From AWTP1-13 sp963832445 (GTDB lineage: Bacteria; Pseudomonadota; Alphaproteobacteria; Rhizobiales; Hyphomicrobiaceae), in the NCBI GenBank assembly GCA_963832445.1, contig CAWHUM010000001.1:1-64000 (forward strand): a stretch of 64,000 bases of DNA, in the 5' to 3' direction. Positions 15,981 to 24,862 of the stretch are shown one piece after another. The position numbers and the translations under genes were made by a program. Within the stretch, counting starts at the first letter, position 1. Each line of letters begins with the position of its first letter. The notes below the pieces were generated by a model. The model had not been told where the DNA came from. It worked only from the letters and a program-made list of their open reading frames with translations, and did no database searches.

Positions 15981-17612
15981 ATGTCCCCGAACCCCTATAC
16001 CCAGAACCTCGACAAGAACCCCGCCAACTACCAGCCGCTGACGCCGCTCTCCTTTCTCGAGCGCGCCGCGGCGGTGTTCCCGGGTCACATAGCTGTCATC
16101 CATGGCACGCTGCGCTTTTCCTATCGCGAGTTCTACGCCCGCGCCCGGCGGCTTGCCTCTGCGCTGGCGGCGCACGGCATCGGCCCGGGCAGCACCGTCT
16201 CGGCCATGCTGCCCAACACGCCGGCCATGCTCGAGGCCCATTACGCGGTGCCGATGACAGGGGCCGTGCTCAACGCCCTCAACACCCGGCTCGATGCCGC
16301 CCTCATCGCCTTCCAGCTCGACCACGCCGACGCCAAGGTCGTCATCTGCGACCGCGAGTTCGCGCCGGTGATGCGCGCCGCGCTGGCGCAGGCCAAGGCG
16401 AGGCCGCTCGTCATCGACTGCAACGACGCCGAATTCCCTCAGACAGCCGAGCCGCTTTCGGCCACCGACTACGAGGCCTTCCTCGCCAAGGGTGATCCGG
16501 ACTTCCGGTGGCGCATGCCCCCCGACGAATGGGACTCGCTCTCGCTCAACTACACCAGCGGCACCACCGGCAACCCCAAGGGCGTGGTCTACAGCCACCG
16601 CGGCGCGGCGCTGATGTGCTACTCCAACGTGCTCGCCGCCAACCTCGGCAAGCACCCGGTCTACCTGTGGACCCTGCCGATGTTCCACTGCAACGGCTGG
16701 TGCTTCCCCTGGACCATCGCCGCGGTCGCCGGCACCCATGTGTGCCTGCGCCAGGTGCGCGCCAAGCCGGTGTACGACGCCATAGCCGAGCACAATGTCA
16801 CACACCTGTGCGGGGCGCCCATCGTCATGTCGACCCTGCTCAATGCCGGCGCCGACGAGAAGCGCCCGCTACCGCACCGCGTGGAGTTCGTCACCGCCGC
16901 CGCCCCGCCGCCGGAGGCGGTGCTGGCCGCCATGGCGCAAGCCGGCTTCAACGTCACGCACGTCTATGGCCTCACCGAGGTGTACGGCCCGGCCGTGGTC
17001 AGCGAGTGGCACCAGGAATGGGACAGCCTCGACGCGTCCCGGCAGGCGCAGCTCAAGGCGCGCCAGGGCGTGCGCTATCCCGCGCTCGAGGCGCTCGCCG
17101 TGCTCGACCCCAGGACGCTTGTGCCGATGCCGGCTGACGGAGCCACGCTGGGGGAGGTCATGTTCCGCGGCAACATCGTCATGAAGGGCTACCTCAAGAA
17201 CCCCGCCGCCACCGAGGAAGCCTTCGCCGGCGGCTGGTTCCATTCGGGCGACCTCGGCGTGCTGCACGAGGACGGCTACATCCAGCTCAAAGACCGCTCC
17301 AAGGACATCATTATCTCAGGCGGCGAGAACATCTCCTCGATCGAGGTGGAGGACGCGCTCTACAAGCACCCCGCGGTGGCGGCCTGCGCGGTGGTGGCGA
17401 GGCCCGATGAGAAGTGGGGCGAGAGCCCGTGCGCCTTCATCGAACTGAGGCCGGGCGTGCCGGTGCCGACGGAAGCCGACATCATCGCCCACTGCCGCCC
17501 GCATCTTGCCGCCTACAAGCTGCCCCGGAGAGTGGTGTTCGCCGAGCTGCCCAAGACGAGCACGGGCAAGATCCAGAAATTCGTGCTGCGGGAGCGGGCG
17601 AAGGGGGTGTGA
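15981..17612 (+). CDS. AMP-binding acyl-CoA synthetase
   Basis: 543 residues from ATG 15981; no ribosome site is convincing and an open frame continues upstream. The adenylate-forming enzyme shows the P-loop YTSGTTGNPKGVVYSHRGA, the A5 motif YGLTEVYGPA, the A7-A8 region GYIQLKDRSKDIIISGGEN and the A10 lysine in PKTSTGKIQKF. It ligates CoA to a carboxylic acid via an acyl-AMP. Sequence style is that of medium-chain or methylmercaptopropionate-type (DmdB-like) ligases rather than FadD; the exact substrate is uncertain. It is intact and not in an obvious operon. Confidence 0.88.
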   Translation: MSPNPYTQNLDKNPANYQPLTPLSFLERAAAVFPGHIAVIHGTLRFSYREFYARARRLASALAAHGIGPGSTVSAMLPNTPAMLEAHYAVPMTGAVLNALNTRLDAALIAFQLDHADAKVVICDREFAPVMRAALAQAKARPLVIDCNDAEFPQTAEPLSATDYEAFLAKGDPDFRWRMPPDEWDSLSLNYTSGTTGNPKGVVYSHRGAALMCYSNVLAANLGKHPVYLWTLPMFHCNGWCFPWTIAAVAGTHVCLRQVRAKPVYDAIAEHNVTHLCGAPIVMSTLLNAGADEKRPLPHRVEFVTAAAPPPEAVLAAMAQAGFNVTHVYGLTEVYGPAVVSEWHQEWDSLDASRQAQLKARQGVRYPALEALAVLDPRTLVPMPADGATLGEVMFRGNIVMKGYLKNPAATEEAFAGGWFHSGDLGVLHEDGYIQLKDRSKDIIISGGENISSIEVEDALYKHPAVAACAVVARPDEKWGESPCAFIELRPGVPVPTEADIIAHCRPHLAAYKLPRRVVFAELPKTSTGKIQKFVLRERAKGV

Positions 17613-17637
17613 GGTGGTTTCGGGCGCCTTGACGCCA

Positions 17638-17652
17638 TACGGATAAACCGTA
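17638..17652. promoter_or_regulatory. Candidate operator at the toxin-antitoxin start
   Basis: TACGG-ATAAA-CCGTA is an inverted repeat two bases before the brnT start codon. Toxin-antitoxin operons are usually autorepressed at such sites, but the repeat is short and the claim is inference. Confidence 0.35.
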
Positions 17653-17654
17653 GC

Positions 17655-17948
17655 ATGGCCATTAAGTTCGAATGGGACACCAACAAGGCTGACGCCAACT
17701 GGAAGAAACACAAGGTCAGCTTCGAACAGGCTTGCGATGTCTTCAAAGATGCCATGGCTCTGGACGAGCCGGACGATGGCGAAGACTACGGCGAGGAACG
17801 CTGGAATCGCCTTGGCTTGGTCGAAGGCCGGCTGCTTGTCGTGACCTACACGCAACGAATTGACCAAGACCGCGGCGAAGAGGTCATCCGAATCATCTCG
17901 GCGCGCCCCGCAGAGCGGCGCGAAAGGAAGAGGTATCATGAAGCCTAG
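17655..17948 (+). CDS. brnT: BrnT family toxin
   Basis: 97 residues. The opening FEWDTNKADANWKKHKVSFE, the central VVTYTQRID and the ending EVIRIISARPAERRERKRYHE are the BrnT signature. BrnT is an RNase toxin with a RelE-like fold that halts translation when its antitoxin is lost. Its 3' end overlaps the next gene by 11 bases, as usual in toxin-antitoxin operons. The length matches the family. An inverted repeat sits just ahead of the start. Confidence 0.9.
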   Translation: MAIKFEWDTNKADANWKKHKVSFEQACDVFKDAMALDEPDDGEDYGEERWNRLGLVEGRLLVVTYTQRIDQDRGEEVIRIISARPAERRERKRYHEA

Positions 17949-18315
17949 GCAGCAGAAGCCCGCGCGAACCGACATGAAGCTGAGCGTCCGCAAAGCGCGG
18001 TCGACCAAACACAATTGGCGCGAGTTCGATGCGCTGACCGATGCGCGGATCCTCAAGGCCGCTCGAAGCGATCCCGATGCTCAACCTCTTCGCGACCACC
18101 ACCTCAAACGGATGAAGCGCCCCAATCCAAAGGTAGTGCGGCAGGCGCTAGGGCTGTCACAGGAGGAATTCGCGAAACGCTTCAAGATCCCTGTCGGCAC
18201 GCTGCGAGATTGGGAGCAGGGGCGCGTCGAGCCGGACCAGGCTGCGCGCGCTTATCTGATGGTGATTGCCCGCAACCCCGAGGCTGTGCGCGAGGCACTG
18301 GAGCCGGCAGCCTGA
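17938..18315 (+). CDS. Helix-turn-helix antitoxin paired with BrnT
   Basis: 125 residues from ATG 17938, overlapping brnT. The N-terminal half is basic with an aspartate-rich linker (EFDALTDARILKAARSDPDA). The C-terminal half is a Cro/C1-type HTH (RQALGLSQEEFAKRFKIPVG, then TLRDWEQGR and AYLMVIARNPEAVREAL). Standard BrnA antitoxins carry a ribbon-helix-helix instead, so this is the HTH-type partner, closer to HigA/MqsA-type antitoxins at the C-terminus. It should neutralise BrnT and repress the operon. Confidence 0.82.
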   Translation: MKPRQQKPARTDMKLSVRKARSTKHNWREFDALTDARILKAARSDPDAQPLRDHHLKRMKRPNPKVVRQALGLSQEEFAKRFKIPVGTLRDWEQGRVEPDQAARAYLMVIARNPEAVREALEPAA

Positions 18316-18574
18316 CGAATTCGGCGGAATTCGCCAGGATCTGCGCCAACTGCAGCCATGTAGTCGGCAGGGCCCCAAGTCCAGCAGCTCACCGCCGGGG
18401 TGCCGGTTGCGTCTACAGACTGCGGACCATCCGTTACCGGTTGTTTACTGGTGGCATGTCGCACCAGGGCACAATGCAGCCGCAAATCTGCCAATTTGGT
18501 TCGCGCGCTAACTTTGGACTAAGTGTGGTGGCGGATAGTGATTTCCAACGTCTACCAACCAGGTTGCCGCACCC

Positions 18575-19504
18575 ATGGACCAACGCCAGATCGGACGCCC
18601 GGTTTCCCCCTCCACGCCGCCCTGGCTGCAGCCCAGGGTGATCGTGCTCGCAGCCATCGCGCTGTTCCTGTTCATTTCGGCCTGGCTCGCCGCCTTCAAT
18701 ACGCAAGCCGGCACGGTCGACATCGTGCTGCGCTGGGGGGCACCGGTTCGCGTCACGGAGCCGGGTCTCAACTTCAAAATCCCCTACGTCGAGACCCGCC
18801 ACACCGTCGAGCTGCGCGAGCGGGCCTACACCAAGACCTACGAGTCGGCCTCGCGCGACCCCATGGAGCTGAACGTTTCCGTTGCACTCAACTGGGCCGT
18901 GAACAAAGAGCACGTCGTCCAGATGTACAATCAATTTGGCGACCTGGATCAATTCGAGCAGCGCATCATCGCTCCGCGCCTGCCGGACGCCGTCAAGGCG
19001 GTCGTGTCACGGTTCGCGGTCAATGAGCTGCTGACGAAGCGCAACGAGCTGCGCGACCAGGCCAGGGCCGCAGCGCTGGCCGTGATCCCGCAGCAGATCA
19101 TGACGATCACCGGCTTCGCAGTCACCAACGTGGAGTTCCCGAAGGCCTATACTCAGCAGATCGCCGCCGTGCAGGTCGCCCGCGAGGCCGCCAACGCGCA
19201 GGAGCAGGAGCTGCGCAAGCAGAACTTCAAGGCCCAGGAGGTCTTCAACACCGCGAAGGCGCAGGCGGACGCCACCAAGGCACAGGCCGATGCCGAGGCC
19301 TACTCGATCGCCATCAAAGGCAAGGCCCAGCTCGACATCCAGCAGCGCCAGGCGGAGATCCTCAAAGGCAACCCGCTGCTGATCGACTGGGAGCGGGCCG
19401 TTCGCCTGGTACCCGGCGTGCTGCCGCAGACCTTCGTGGGCGGCGACGGCAGTGCTGCGCTGATGTTCCAGCTGGGGGCAACCCAGCCCGTTGCCAAGAA
19501 GTGA
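18575..19504 (+). CDS. SPFH/Band 7 (prohibitin, HflC-like) membrane protein
   Basis: 309 residues. One N-terminal membrane helix (about 22-42, VIVLAAIALFLFISAWLAA) precedes the SPFH domain: EPGLNFKIPYVETRHTVELR, RIIAPRLPDAVKAVVSRF and TITGFAVTNVEFPKAYTQQI. A long Ala/Gln/Lys coiled coil follows (about residues 205-275). Such proteins form ring-shaped assemblies in the inner membrane and control proteases such as FtsH. There is no hflK partner next door, so it is a stand-alone prohibitin-like protein rather than true HflC. Confidence 0.82.
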   Translation: MDQRQIGRPVSPSTPPWLQPRVIVLAAIALFLFISAWLAAFNTQAGTVDIVLRWGAPVRVTEPGLNFKIPYVETRHTVELRERAYTKTYESASRDPMELNVSVALNWAVNKEHVVQMYNQFGDLDQFEQRIIAPRLPDAVKAVVSRFAVNELLTKRNELRDQARAAALAVIPQQIMTITGFAVTNVEFPKAYTQQIAAVQVAREAANAQEQELRKQNFKAQEVFNTAKAQADATKAQADAEAYSIAIKGKAQLDIQQRQAEILKGNPLLIDWERAVRLVPGVLPQTFVGGDGSAALMFQLGATQPVAKK

Positions 19505-19640
19505 TCTGATCCGGCACGGCCAGCGATCAGCGATGCCATCGTGGCGCACGACAGAGCGGCGCACCGCATAGCTGCCGTATCGCACGCGCGAGCAGGGCCT
19601 GTAGCTTCCGGGCCGATGCGCAGCTATCTCTTCTGCGCCC

Positions 19641-20528
19641 ATGCCGCCCAGCCAGCCCCTCTCGATCGCGCGCCTCGTCGCCCTCGCCGTGGCGGCTGAG
19701 GGGCTGCTCACGCTTATGGATGCCATGATCAAGGCGCTGTCGGCGCGCTATCCGACTTTGCAGATCGCCTTCCTGCGCTTCGGCTTCGGCCTTGTCGGCG
19801 CGGCACTCTATGCCGCCTGGAGCCGGCCCGGCTGGCCAACGCGCGAGGCCACGCTGTTCAACGGAGGACGCGCCGTCATCATCGTCGTCACCGCGGTAAC
19901 GTTCTTCTATGCGCTGGCCCTGCTGCCGCTAGCCGATGCCATTGCGCTCTCCTTCATCTCTCCGGTGATGACCGCCCTGTTCGGCGTGCTGCTGCTCGGC
20001 GAGCGGCTCGACTGGCGCATCGCTGTGGCGCTCGCCGCCGGCTTTGCCGGCATGCTGCTGATCGTCGGCGGCAAACTCGGCAGCTCCGAGCTCGACACGA
20101 CTGTGCTCATCGGCGCGGCCGCCATCCTTCTCTCGGCGATCGGCTATTCGCTCAACATCATCGTGCTGCGCCATCGCGCAACGCGCGATCCGCTCTCGCA
20201 GATCGTGCTGTTCCAGAACCTCGGTCCGGCGCTGATCCTGGCCGTCCCGGTGTTGTGGGTGTGGACGCCGCCGACGCTCACCGACACTCTCTGGTTTGCG
20301 CTGCTCGGCACGATCGGCGTCACCGCCCACACGATGCTGGCGCACGCCTTCGCGCGCATCGAGGCGGCGCGCCTGGCCCCGGTCGGCTACGTGACCTTGG
20401 TGTGGGGTGTGCTGTTCGGCTTTCTGTTCTTCGCCGAGGTGCCGGGGCTCGCCACGCTTGCCGGCGCGGCGCTGATCGTCGTCGGCACGCTCGTCTCGCA
20501 GCGCCGCGAGCATGGCGTGGCGGGTTAG
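19641..20528 (+). CDS. EamA (DMT superfamily) transporter
   Basis: 295 residues with ten predicted membrane helices arranged as two EamA repeats. The first repeat ends with ALLPLADAIALSFISPVMTA and LLGERLDWRIAVAL, and the second with VGYVTLVWGVLFGFLFFAEV. These match the metabolite exporter branch of the drug/metabolite transporter superfamily. It likely exports amino acids or other small metabolites from the cytoplasm; the substrate is not readable. It lies 136 bases after the SPFH gene. Confidence 0.87.
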   Translation: MPPSQPLSIARLVALAVAAEGLLTLMDAMIKALSARYPTLQIAFLRFGFGLVGAALYAAWSRPGWPTREATLFNGGRAVIIVVTAVTFFYALALLPLADAIALSFISPVMTALFGVLLLGERLDWRIAVALAAGFAGMLLIVGGKLGSSELDTTVLIGAAAILLSAIGYSLNIIVLRHRATRDPLSQIVLFQNLGPALILAVPVLWVWTPPTLTDTLWFALLGTIGVTAHTMLAHAFARIEAARLAPVGYVTLVWGVLFGFLFFAEVPGLATLAGAALIVVGTLVSQRREHGVAG

Positions 20529-20586
20529 GGAGCTGCTCGCGCCTGCGCGGGCGCGTCCCGTCAGGACCGTTCGACGCGAGGAACGC

Positions 20587-21429
20587 CTACTCCCTGCGCA
20601 GGATCGGATAGCGGTCGTTGCCCTCGCGCAGCGGCTGCAACAGCATGCGGTCGAGGCGCAATTCGGCGGGATCGCGGAATGTCTCGATGCCGATGGTCAT
20701 CGCCTGGTGACCCTGTGCAGGCTGCGCTCGGTAGGTGCCGAACAGCCGGTCCCACCAGGGGAAGTTGAAGCCGAAATTGCTGTTGGTCTCGGCCCGCAGA
20801 ACCGAATGATGCACGCGGTGCATGTCGGGCGTCACCACCAGCCAGCGCACGATGCGATCGACCCAGGCAGGCATGGCCACATTGCTGTGGTTGAACATCG
20901 ACGTCGCGTTCAGCAGGACCTCGAAGATCAGCACGGCCAATGCCGGCACGCCGATGAGGGCGATGACAGCGAACTTGATGAAGAGGGAAATGATGATCTC
21001 GAGCGGGTGAAAGCGCACCCCTGTCGTCACGTCGATGTCGAGGTCGGCGTGGTGCATGCGGTGCAGCCGCCACAGCACCGGCACGGCGTGGAACAGGGCA
21101 TGCTGCAGATAGATTGCAAGGTCGAGCAGAAGCACCGACAACAGCACGGCCAGCGGGAACGGCACGGCGACGGCGTTGAATACCCCCCATCCCCGCCCTT
21201 CACACACGAGGGCCATGCCCACCGCGGCGGCCGGAAAGGCAACGCGAACCACGATGGTATCGATCGCCAGGACGCCCAGGTTGCCGGGCCAGCGCGCAAG
21301 GCGCCTGACGCTGAGCCGGCGCTTCGGCGCCCACGCCTCCCACAACGCCATTGCTGCGATCACGACGGAGAACGCGCCGAAGCGGATCACCCATTCATAA
21401 GCCGCGATCTCGTTGGCCATGCCCGCCAT
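20587..21429 (-). CDS. Sterol desaturase/fatty acid hydroxylase superfamily protein
   Basis: 280 residues from ATG 21429 (alternatives 21417 and 21468). Four to five membrane segments surround the di-iron histidine boxes HALFH, HRMHH, HNHSN-type SMFNHSN and MHRVHHS, all present. The enzyme should use O2 and a di-iron site to hydroxylate or desaturate a lipid within the inner membrane. The family includes sterol, carotenoid and lipid hydroxylases, and the substrate cannot be chosen from sequence. It is convergent with the EamA transporter gene. Confidence 0.86.
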   Translation of the reverse strand: MAGMANEIAAYEWVIRFGAFSVVIAAMALWEAWAPKRRLSVRRLARWPGNLGVLAIDTIVVRVAFPAAAVGMALVCEGRGWGVFNAVAVPFPLAVLLSVLLLDLAIYLQHALFHAVPVLWRLHRMHHADLDIDVTTGVRFHPLEIIISLFIKFAVIALIGVPALAVLIFEVLLNATSMFNHSNVAMPAWVDRIVRWLVVTPDMHRVHHSVLRAETNSNFGFNFPWWDRLFGTYRAQPAQGHQAMTIGIETFRDPAELRLDRMLLQPLREGNDRYPILRRE

Positions 21430-21563
21430 ATGACAGCTGGCATAATTTTGCCAAAGCCTGCCACTCACGCCGCGACCGGGTCACTAGCGTACGGAAACGA
21501 ACACCACCGGCGCGCCTCGATCACAACGATCGCCGCCGCGGAAAGTCGAAATGCCGGCTCGGC

Positions 21564-21743
21564 CTAGTGCTGCGTGTGGCCGTTCTGCAGTTTCGCCATC
21601 TCGTCTTTGAGTTTGAGCTTTTCTCGCTTCCACCGGGTAATCAGGGTGTCGTCACCGCCGGGTCGCGACAACTCTTCTTGTATCTTCCGTTCCAACGATC
21701 GATGTTTCTCTGAAAGCTCTGCGAGATGTGCAGCAAGCGTCAT
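21564..21743 (-). CDS. DUF465 (YdcH-like) small protein
   Basis: 59 residues from ATG 21743, chosen because GGAGGG lies upstream. It is one long amphipathic helical hairpin (AAHLAELSEKHRSLERKIQE and ITRWKREKLKLKDEMAKLQ), the DUF465/YdcH pattern. The function is unknown. A second DUF465 gene lies at 22408 on the other strand. Confidence 0.82.
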   Translation of the reverse strand: MTLAAHLAELSEKHRSLERKIQEELSRPGGDDTLITRWKREKLKLKDEMAKLQNGHTQH

Positions 21744-22007
21744 CTTGACCCTCCGCATGTGCGTTGAAGGTGCTTCCAGTGTGCCATGGATGTAACGCCC
21801 TGTCTATCCACAGGGAAAGCCTGTCACTTCAATAACTTGCTGAAAACAGGCCCTTTTTTGCCAATTTTTACAGAACTGTGGAAAACCTAGCATTTGCAAA
21901 TGTGTAGCGCCGCGAACAACGAAGCAAGTAAATCGCAATGGTCGTGATGGACGCGCCAACGGACAGGCGTAGTCTCTCTCGGTTGACTACCTCAACGGAG
22001 GCGTTTC

Positions 22008-22250
22008 ATGCGCAAAATCTGGATAGCATTGGCTGTTTGCGGAGGTGCTGCTGGTTTCTTGGCCTGGGGAACCGCGATGCCGACGCAAGCCGCCCTGATG
22101 ATCGGCGGCAACCAAGTAGACATGTCGATGGTAGAGCAGGCGAAGGCCAAGAAGAAGGCCAAGGCGGCCCCGGCACAGTGTAACAACTTCCTCCTCATGA
22201 AGTGCTGCACGACCAAGGGCAAGGAAACCTGCACGCCAGGTCCGATGTAA
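22008..22250 (+). CDS. Small secreted protein with four cysteines
   Basis: 80 residues. A signal peptide (MRKIWIALAVCGGAAGFLAW ending near TQA) precedes a mature part of about 50 residues. This has a Lys/Ala-rich centre (EQAKAKKKAKAAPAQ) and a cysteine cluster (QCNNF, KCCTTKGKETC), likely disulfide-bonded in the periplasm. No family was recognised. ACGGAGG 6 bases upstream and a strong terminator at 22273-22306 show that it is a real single-gene unit. Confidence 0.7.
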   Translation: MRKIWIALAVCGGAAGFLAWGTAMPTQAALMIGGNQVDMSMVEQAKAKKKAKAAPAQCNNFLLMKCCTTKGKETCTPGPM

Positions 22251-22272
22251 GCTCTGCAGCTTGAACTATGCC

Positions 22273-22306
22273 GGCGCCGCGCACAGCCTGCGGCGCCGCT
22301 TTCTTT
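22273..22306 (+). terminator. Rho-independent terminator of the small secreted protein gene
   Basis: GGCGCCGC (22273-22280) pairs perfectly with GCGGCGCC (22290-22297) around a 9-base loop, followed by GCTTTCTTT. Confidence 0.8.
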
Positions 22307-22407
22307 GGCGTAGAAGCTGCGCCGGCGCTTGCCTACCCTCGAGTTTGCAAGGATAGTGCAGGACAGACTGTGCGGGCGGCTTTCGCGGCAGGACGCTTGA
22401 AACGCCG

Positions 22408-22614
22408 ATGCAGCGACCGGACGAGCGCGAGCTTCGCGAGCGGTTGGCGCGACTGAGGGCTGAGCACCGCGATCTCGATGCCGAGATCGTGGCGGAGGAA
22501 GCCTCGCCCCACTCGGATCAGTTGCTGATCAAGCGCCTCAAGAAGCGCAAGCTCGCGCTGAAGGACCAGATCACGGCCATCGAAGATCAGCTGCTGCCGG
22601 ACATCATCGCGTAA
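22408..22614 (+). CDS. DUF465 (YdcH-like) small protein
   Basis: 68 residues forming a helical hairpin: LRERLARLRAEHRDLDAEIV and LLIKRLKKRKLALKDQITAI. It matches DUF465, a small coiled-coil family of unknown function that is often found upstream of purE in alphaproteobacteria, as here (115 bases before purE). Confidence 0.8.
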   Translation: MQRPDERELRERLARLRAEHRDLDAEIVAEEASPHSDQLLIKRLKKRKLALKDQITAIEDQLLPDIIA

Positions 22615-22729
22615 CGGCGTATGCGTCCGGCATGCCCGGCTTGCCAGGGTGCATCGTGTAGCCTTAAGTGCCTGACCTTCGCGCCGCTGCAGCGGACGCC
22701 CCAATTTTGCAGGCTGCAAGAGCCGGAAC

Positions 22730-23224
22730 ATGGCTGAGAACCCCAAAGTCGGCATCATCATGGGCAGCCCCTCGGACTGGCCCACCATGAAGCACGCCGC
22801 CGATGTGCTGGCCGAGTTGGGAATCCCCCACGAGGCGAAGGTGGTCTCCGCCCACCGCACGCCGGACCGGCTCTATGCTTACGCCAAGAGCGCGAAGGCC
22901 CGCGGGCTCAAGGTGATCATCGCCGGTGCCGGCGGTGCCGCGCACCTGCCAGGCATGGCCGCGTCCATGACCACGCTGCCCGTGCTGGGCGTGCCGGTGC
23001 CGGGCAAGGCGCTGTCGGGCCAGGACAGCCTGCTCTCCATCGTGCAGATGCCGGCCGGTGTGCCGGTCGGCACCCTGGCCATCGGCCCGCCCGGGGCGAC
23101 CAACGCCGGGCTGCTGGCGGCACAGATCCTGGCGCTCGAGGACAGCGCGCTGGCGCAACGGCTGGACACGCTGCGCGCCAAGCAAACGGCAGCGGTTCCC
23201 GAGGCGCCCCAAGTCGATGCCTGA
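22730..23224 (+). CDS. purE: N5-carboxyaminoimidazole ribonucleotide mutase PurE
   Basis: 164 residues, class I PurE. It moves the carboxyl group of N5-CAIR to give CAIR in purine synthesis. Visible motifs are GIIMGSPSDWPTMKHAADVL (phosphate and nucleotide site), SAHRTPDRL with the catalytic His, and GAGGAAHLPGMAAS. The length is normal. Its end overlaps the purK start by 8 bases, so the two are translationally coupled. Confidence 0.96.
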   Translation: MAENPKVGIIMGSPSDWPTMKHAADVLAELGIPHEAKVVSAHRTPDRLYAYAKSAKARGLKVIIAGAGGAAHLPGMAASMTTLPVLGVPVPGKALSGQDSLLSIVQMPAGVPVGTLAIGPPGATNAGLLAAQILALEDSALAQRLDTLRAKQTAAVPEAPQVDA

Positions 23225-24326
23225 CGCCGGCCGCCCCGTGCCGCTCGCGCCGGGCTCCACTATCGGCATTCTGGGCAGCGGCCAGCTCGGCCGCATGCTG
23301 GCCATGGCCGCGGCGAGGCTCGGACTCAAGACGCACATCTATTGCGAGGAGAGCGGCCCGGCCTTCGATGTCGCCAGCCGCACGACCAAAGCTGCCTTCG
23401 CTGATGCCGCGGCGCTGGACGAGTTCGCCCGTTCCGTTGGCGCCGTCACGTATGAGTTCGAGAACGTGCCGCTTTGGACTGCGCGGCACCTGGCGACACG
23501 GGTACCGGTGCACCCCAGCGCCAGGGCGCTCGAGGTGGCGCAGGACCGGCTGGCGGAAAAGGAGTTCATCGCGGGGCTCGGGATTCCCGTCGCGCCCTTT
23601 TGCGCCGTCGACGGCCCGGCGGAGCTCACTGCTGCGGCGGCGCGCTTCGGGTCCCCGGCCATCCTCAAGACGCGGCGGCTCGGTTACGACGGCAAGGGCC
23701 AAATCGGCGTGCAGCCTGGAGCCGATGCGCTCGCGGCGTGGAATGCGGTCGGCGGCAAGCCGTCGGTGCTGGAGAAGCGCATCAAGTTCGCTTGCGAGAC
23801 CTCGGCTCTCGTGGTGCGCGGCCAGTCCGGAGCGCTGGCCGTCTACGACTGTCCCCGCAACACGCACGAGGACGGCATCCTGCGCCGGTCGGTGGTGCCC
23901 GCAGGGCCGCCTGCCGCCGACCTGACACGGGCGAGAGAAATCGCCTCCACTATCGCCACGGCGCTCGACTATGTCGGCGTGCTGGCCGTGGAAATGTTCT
24001 ATCTGGGTCCCGACGCGCCGCCACACGATCGTTTGATCGTCAACGAGATCGCGCCGCGCGTGCACAACAGCGGGCACTGGACGATCGAGGCGTGCGCGGT
24101 GAGCCAGTTCGAGAACCACGTGCGCGCGGTGGCGGGCTGGCCGCTGGGCTCCGCCGAGCGGCACAGCGATGCCGAGATGGTGAACCTGATCGGCCAAGAG
24201 GCGCTAGGGTGGGAAAAGCTTGCGGCCGAGGCCGGGACCTGCCTGCATCTCTACGGCAAGCGCGAGGCGCGGGCCGGCCGCAAGATGGGGCACATCACGC
24301 GGCTCCTCCCGCGTTCAGGGGCGTAA
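23217..24326 (+). CDS. purK: N5-carboxyaminoimidazole ribonucleotide synthase PurK
   Basis: 369 residues, ATP-grasp enzyme making N5-CAIR from AIR, bicarbonate and ATP. The N-terminal GILGSGQLGRMLAMAAARLG, AVTYEFENVP, the ATP-binding TRRLGYDGKGQ and the metal-site VNEIAPRVHNSGHWTIEAC are all intact. It starts inside the purE 3' end and supplies PurE's substrate. Length is family-typical. Confidence 0.96.
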   Translation: MPDAGRPVPLAPGSTIGILGSGQLGRMLAMAAARLGLKTHIYCEESGPAFDVASRTTKAAFADAAALDEFARSVGAVTYEFENVPLWTARHLATRVPVHPSARALEVAQDRLAEKEFIAGLGIPVAPFCAVDGPAELTAAAARFGSPAILKTRRLGYDGKGQIGVQPGADALAAWNAVGGKPSVLEKRIKFACETSALVVRGQSGALAVYDCPRNTHEDGILRRSVVPAGPPAADLTRAREIASTIATALDYVGVLAVEMFYLGPDAPPHDRLIVNEIAPRVHNSGHWTIEACAVSQFENHVRAVAGWPLGSAERHSDAEMVNLIGQEALGWEKLAAEAGTCLHLYGKREARAGRKMGHITRLLPRSGA

Positions 24327-24500
24327 GAACCCAGCAAATATTACGCACCCCGAGTAGGCGAGGCGTGGACATGTTAACCTGGCTTTGCTAAAAGCTCGGC
24401 CACGCATGGGGCCACGGGTTTCGGGCGCGCAGGTGTGCGTCCTACCCCGCAGGCCCCGTTTGGTTCGTCACAAACCACAACTGTCCGAGGAAGGCACCGC

Positions 24501-24845
24501 TTGCTGGTTCAAGTCCGCGACAACAACGTCGATCAGGCCCTCAAAGCGCTGAAGAAGAAGATGCAGCGCGAGGGCATCTTCCGCGAGATGAAGCTGCGCA
24601 ATTACTATGAGAAGCCGTCGGAGAAGCGCGTGCGCGAGCAGGCCGAAGCCGTTCGGCGCGCTCGCAAGCTCGCCCGCAAGAAGGCGCAGCGCGAGGGGCT
24701 TCTGCCCGGCAAGGCGCCAACGGCGCGCCCCGGCGCAGCCGGCGGGCGTGGGCCCGGCGGACGGCCGGGTGGCCCTGGCAGGCCCGGTGGCGGTGGTGGC
24801 TTCGGCGGCGGCCCCCGCGGCGGCGGCTTCGGCGGCCCGCGCTAG
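24501..24845 (+). CDS. rpsU: 30S ribosomal protein S21 with Gly/Arg/Pro-rich tail
   Basis: 114 residues when started at TTG 24501, which has GAGGAAGG 6 bases before it and gives LLVQVRDNNVDQALKAL, aligning with the usual S21 start. An upstream ATG at 24435 would add 22 non-homologous residues. The S21 core (KKKMQREGIFREMKLR, YEKPSEKRVREQAEAVRRAR) is followed by about 45 residues rich in Gly, Pro and Arg (GGGGGFGGGPRGGGFGG) not present in the enterobacterial protein. S21 helps base pairing of mRNA leaders with 16S rRNA. A terminator follows. Confidence 0.93.
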   Translation: MLVQVRDNNVDQALKALKKKMQREGIFREMKLRNYYEKPSEKRVREQAEAVRRARKLARKKAQREGLLPGKAPTARPGAAGGRGPGGRPGGPGRPGGGGGFGGGPRGGGFGGPR

Positions 24846-24862
24846 GCGGTATTTGGCAGGCT

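Noticed and set aside
24435..24500. ATG start for rpsU at 24435
   Set aside because: It lacks a ribosome site and adds residues not found in S21; TTG 24501 has a good site and matches the family start.
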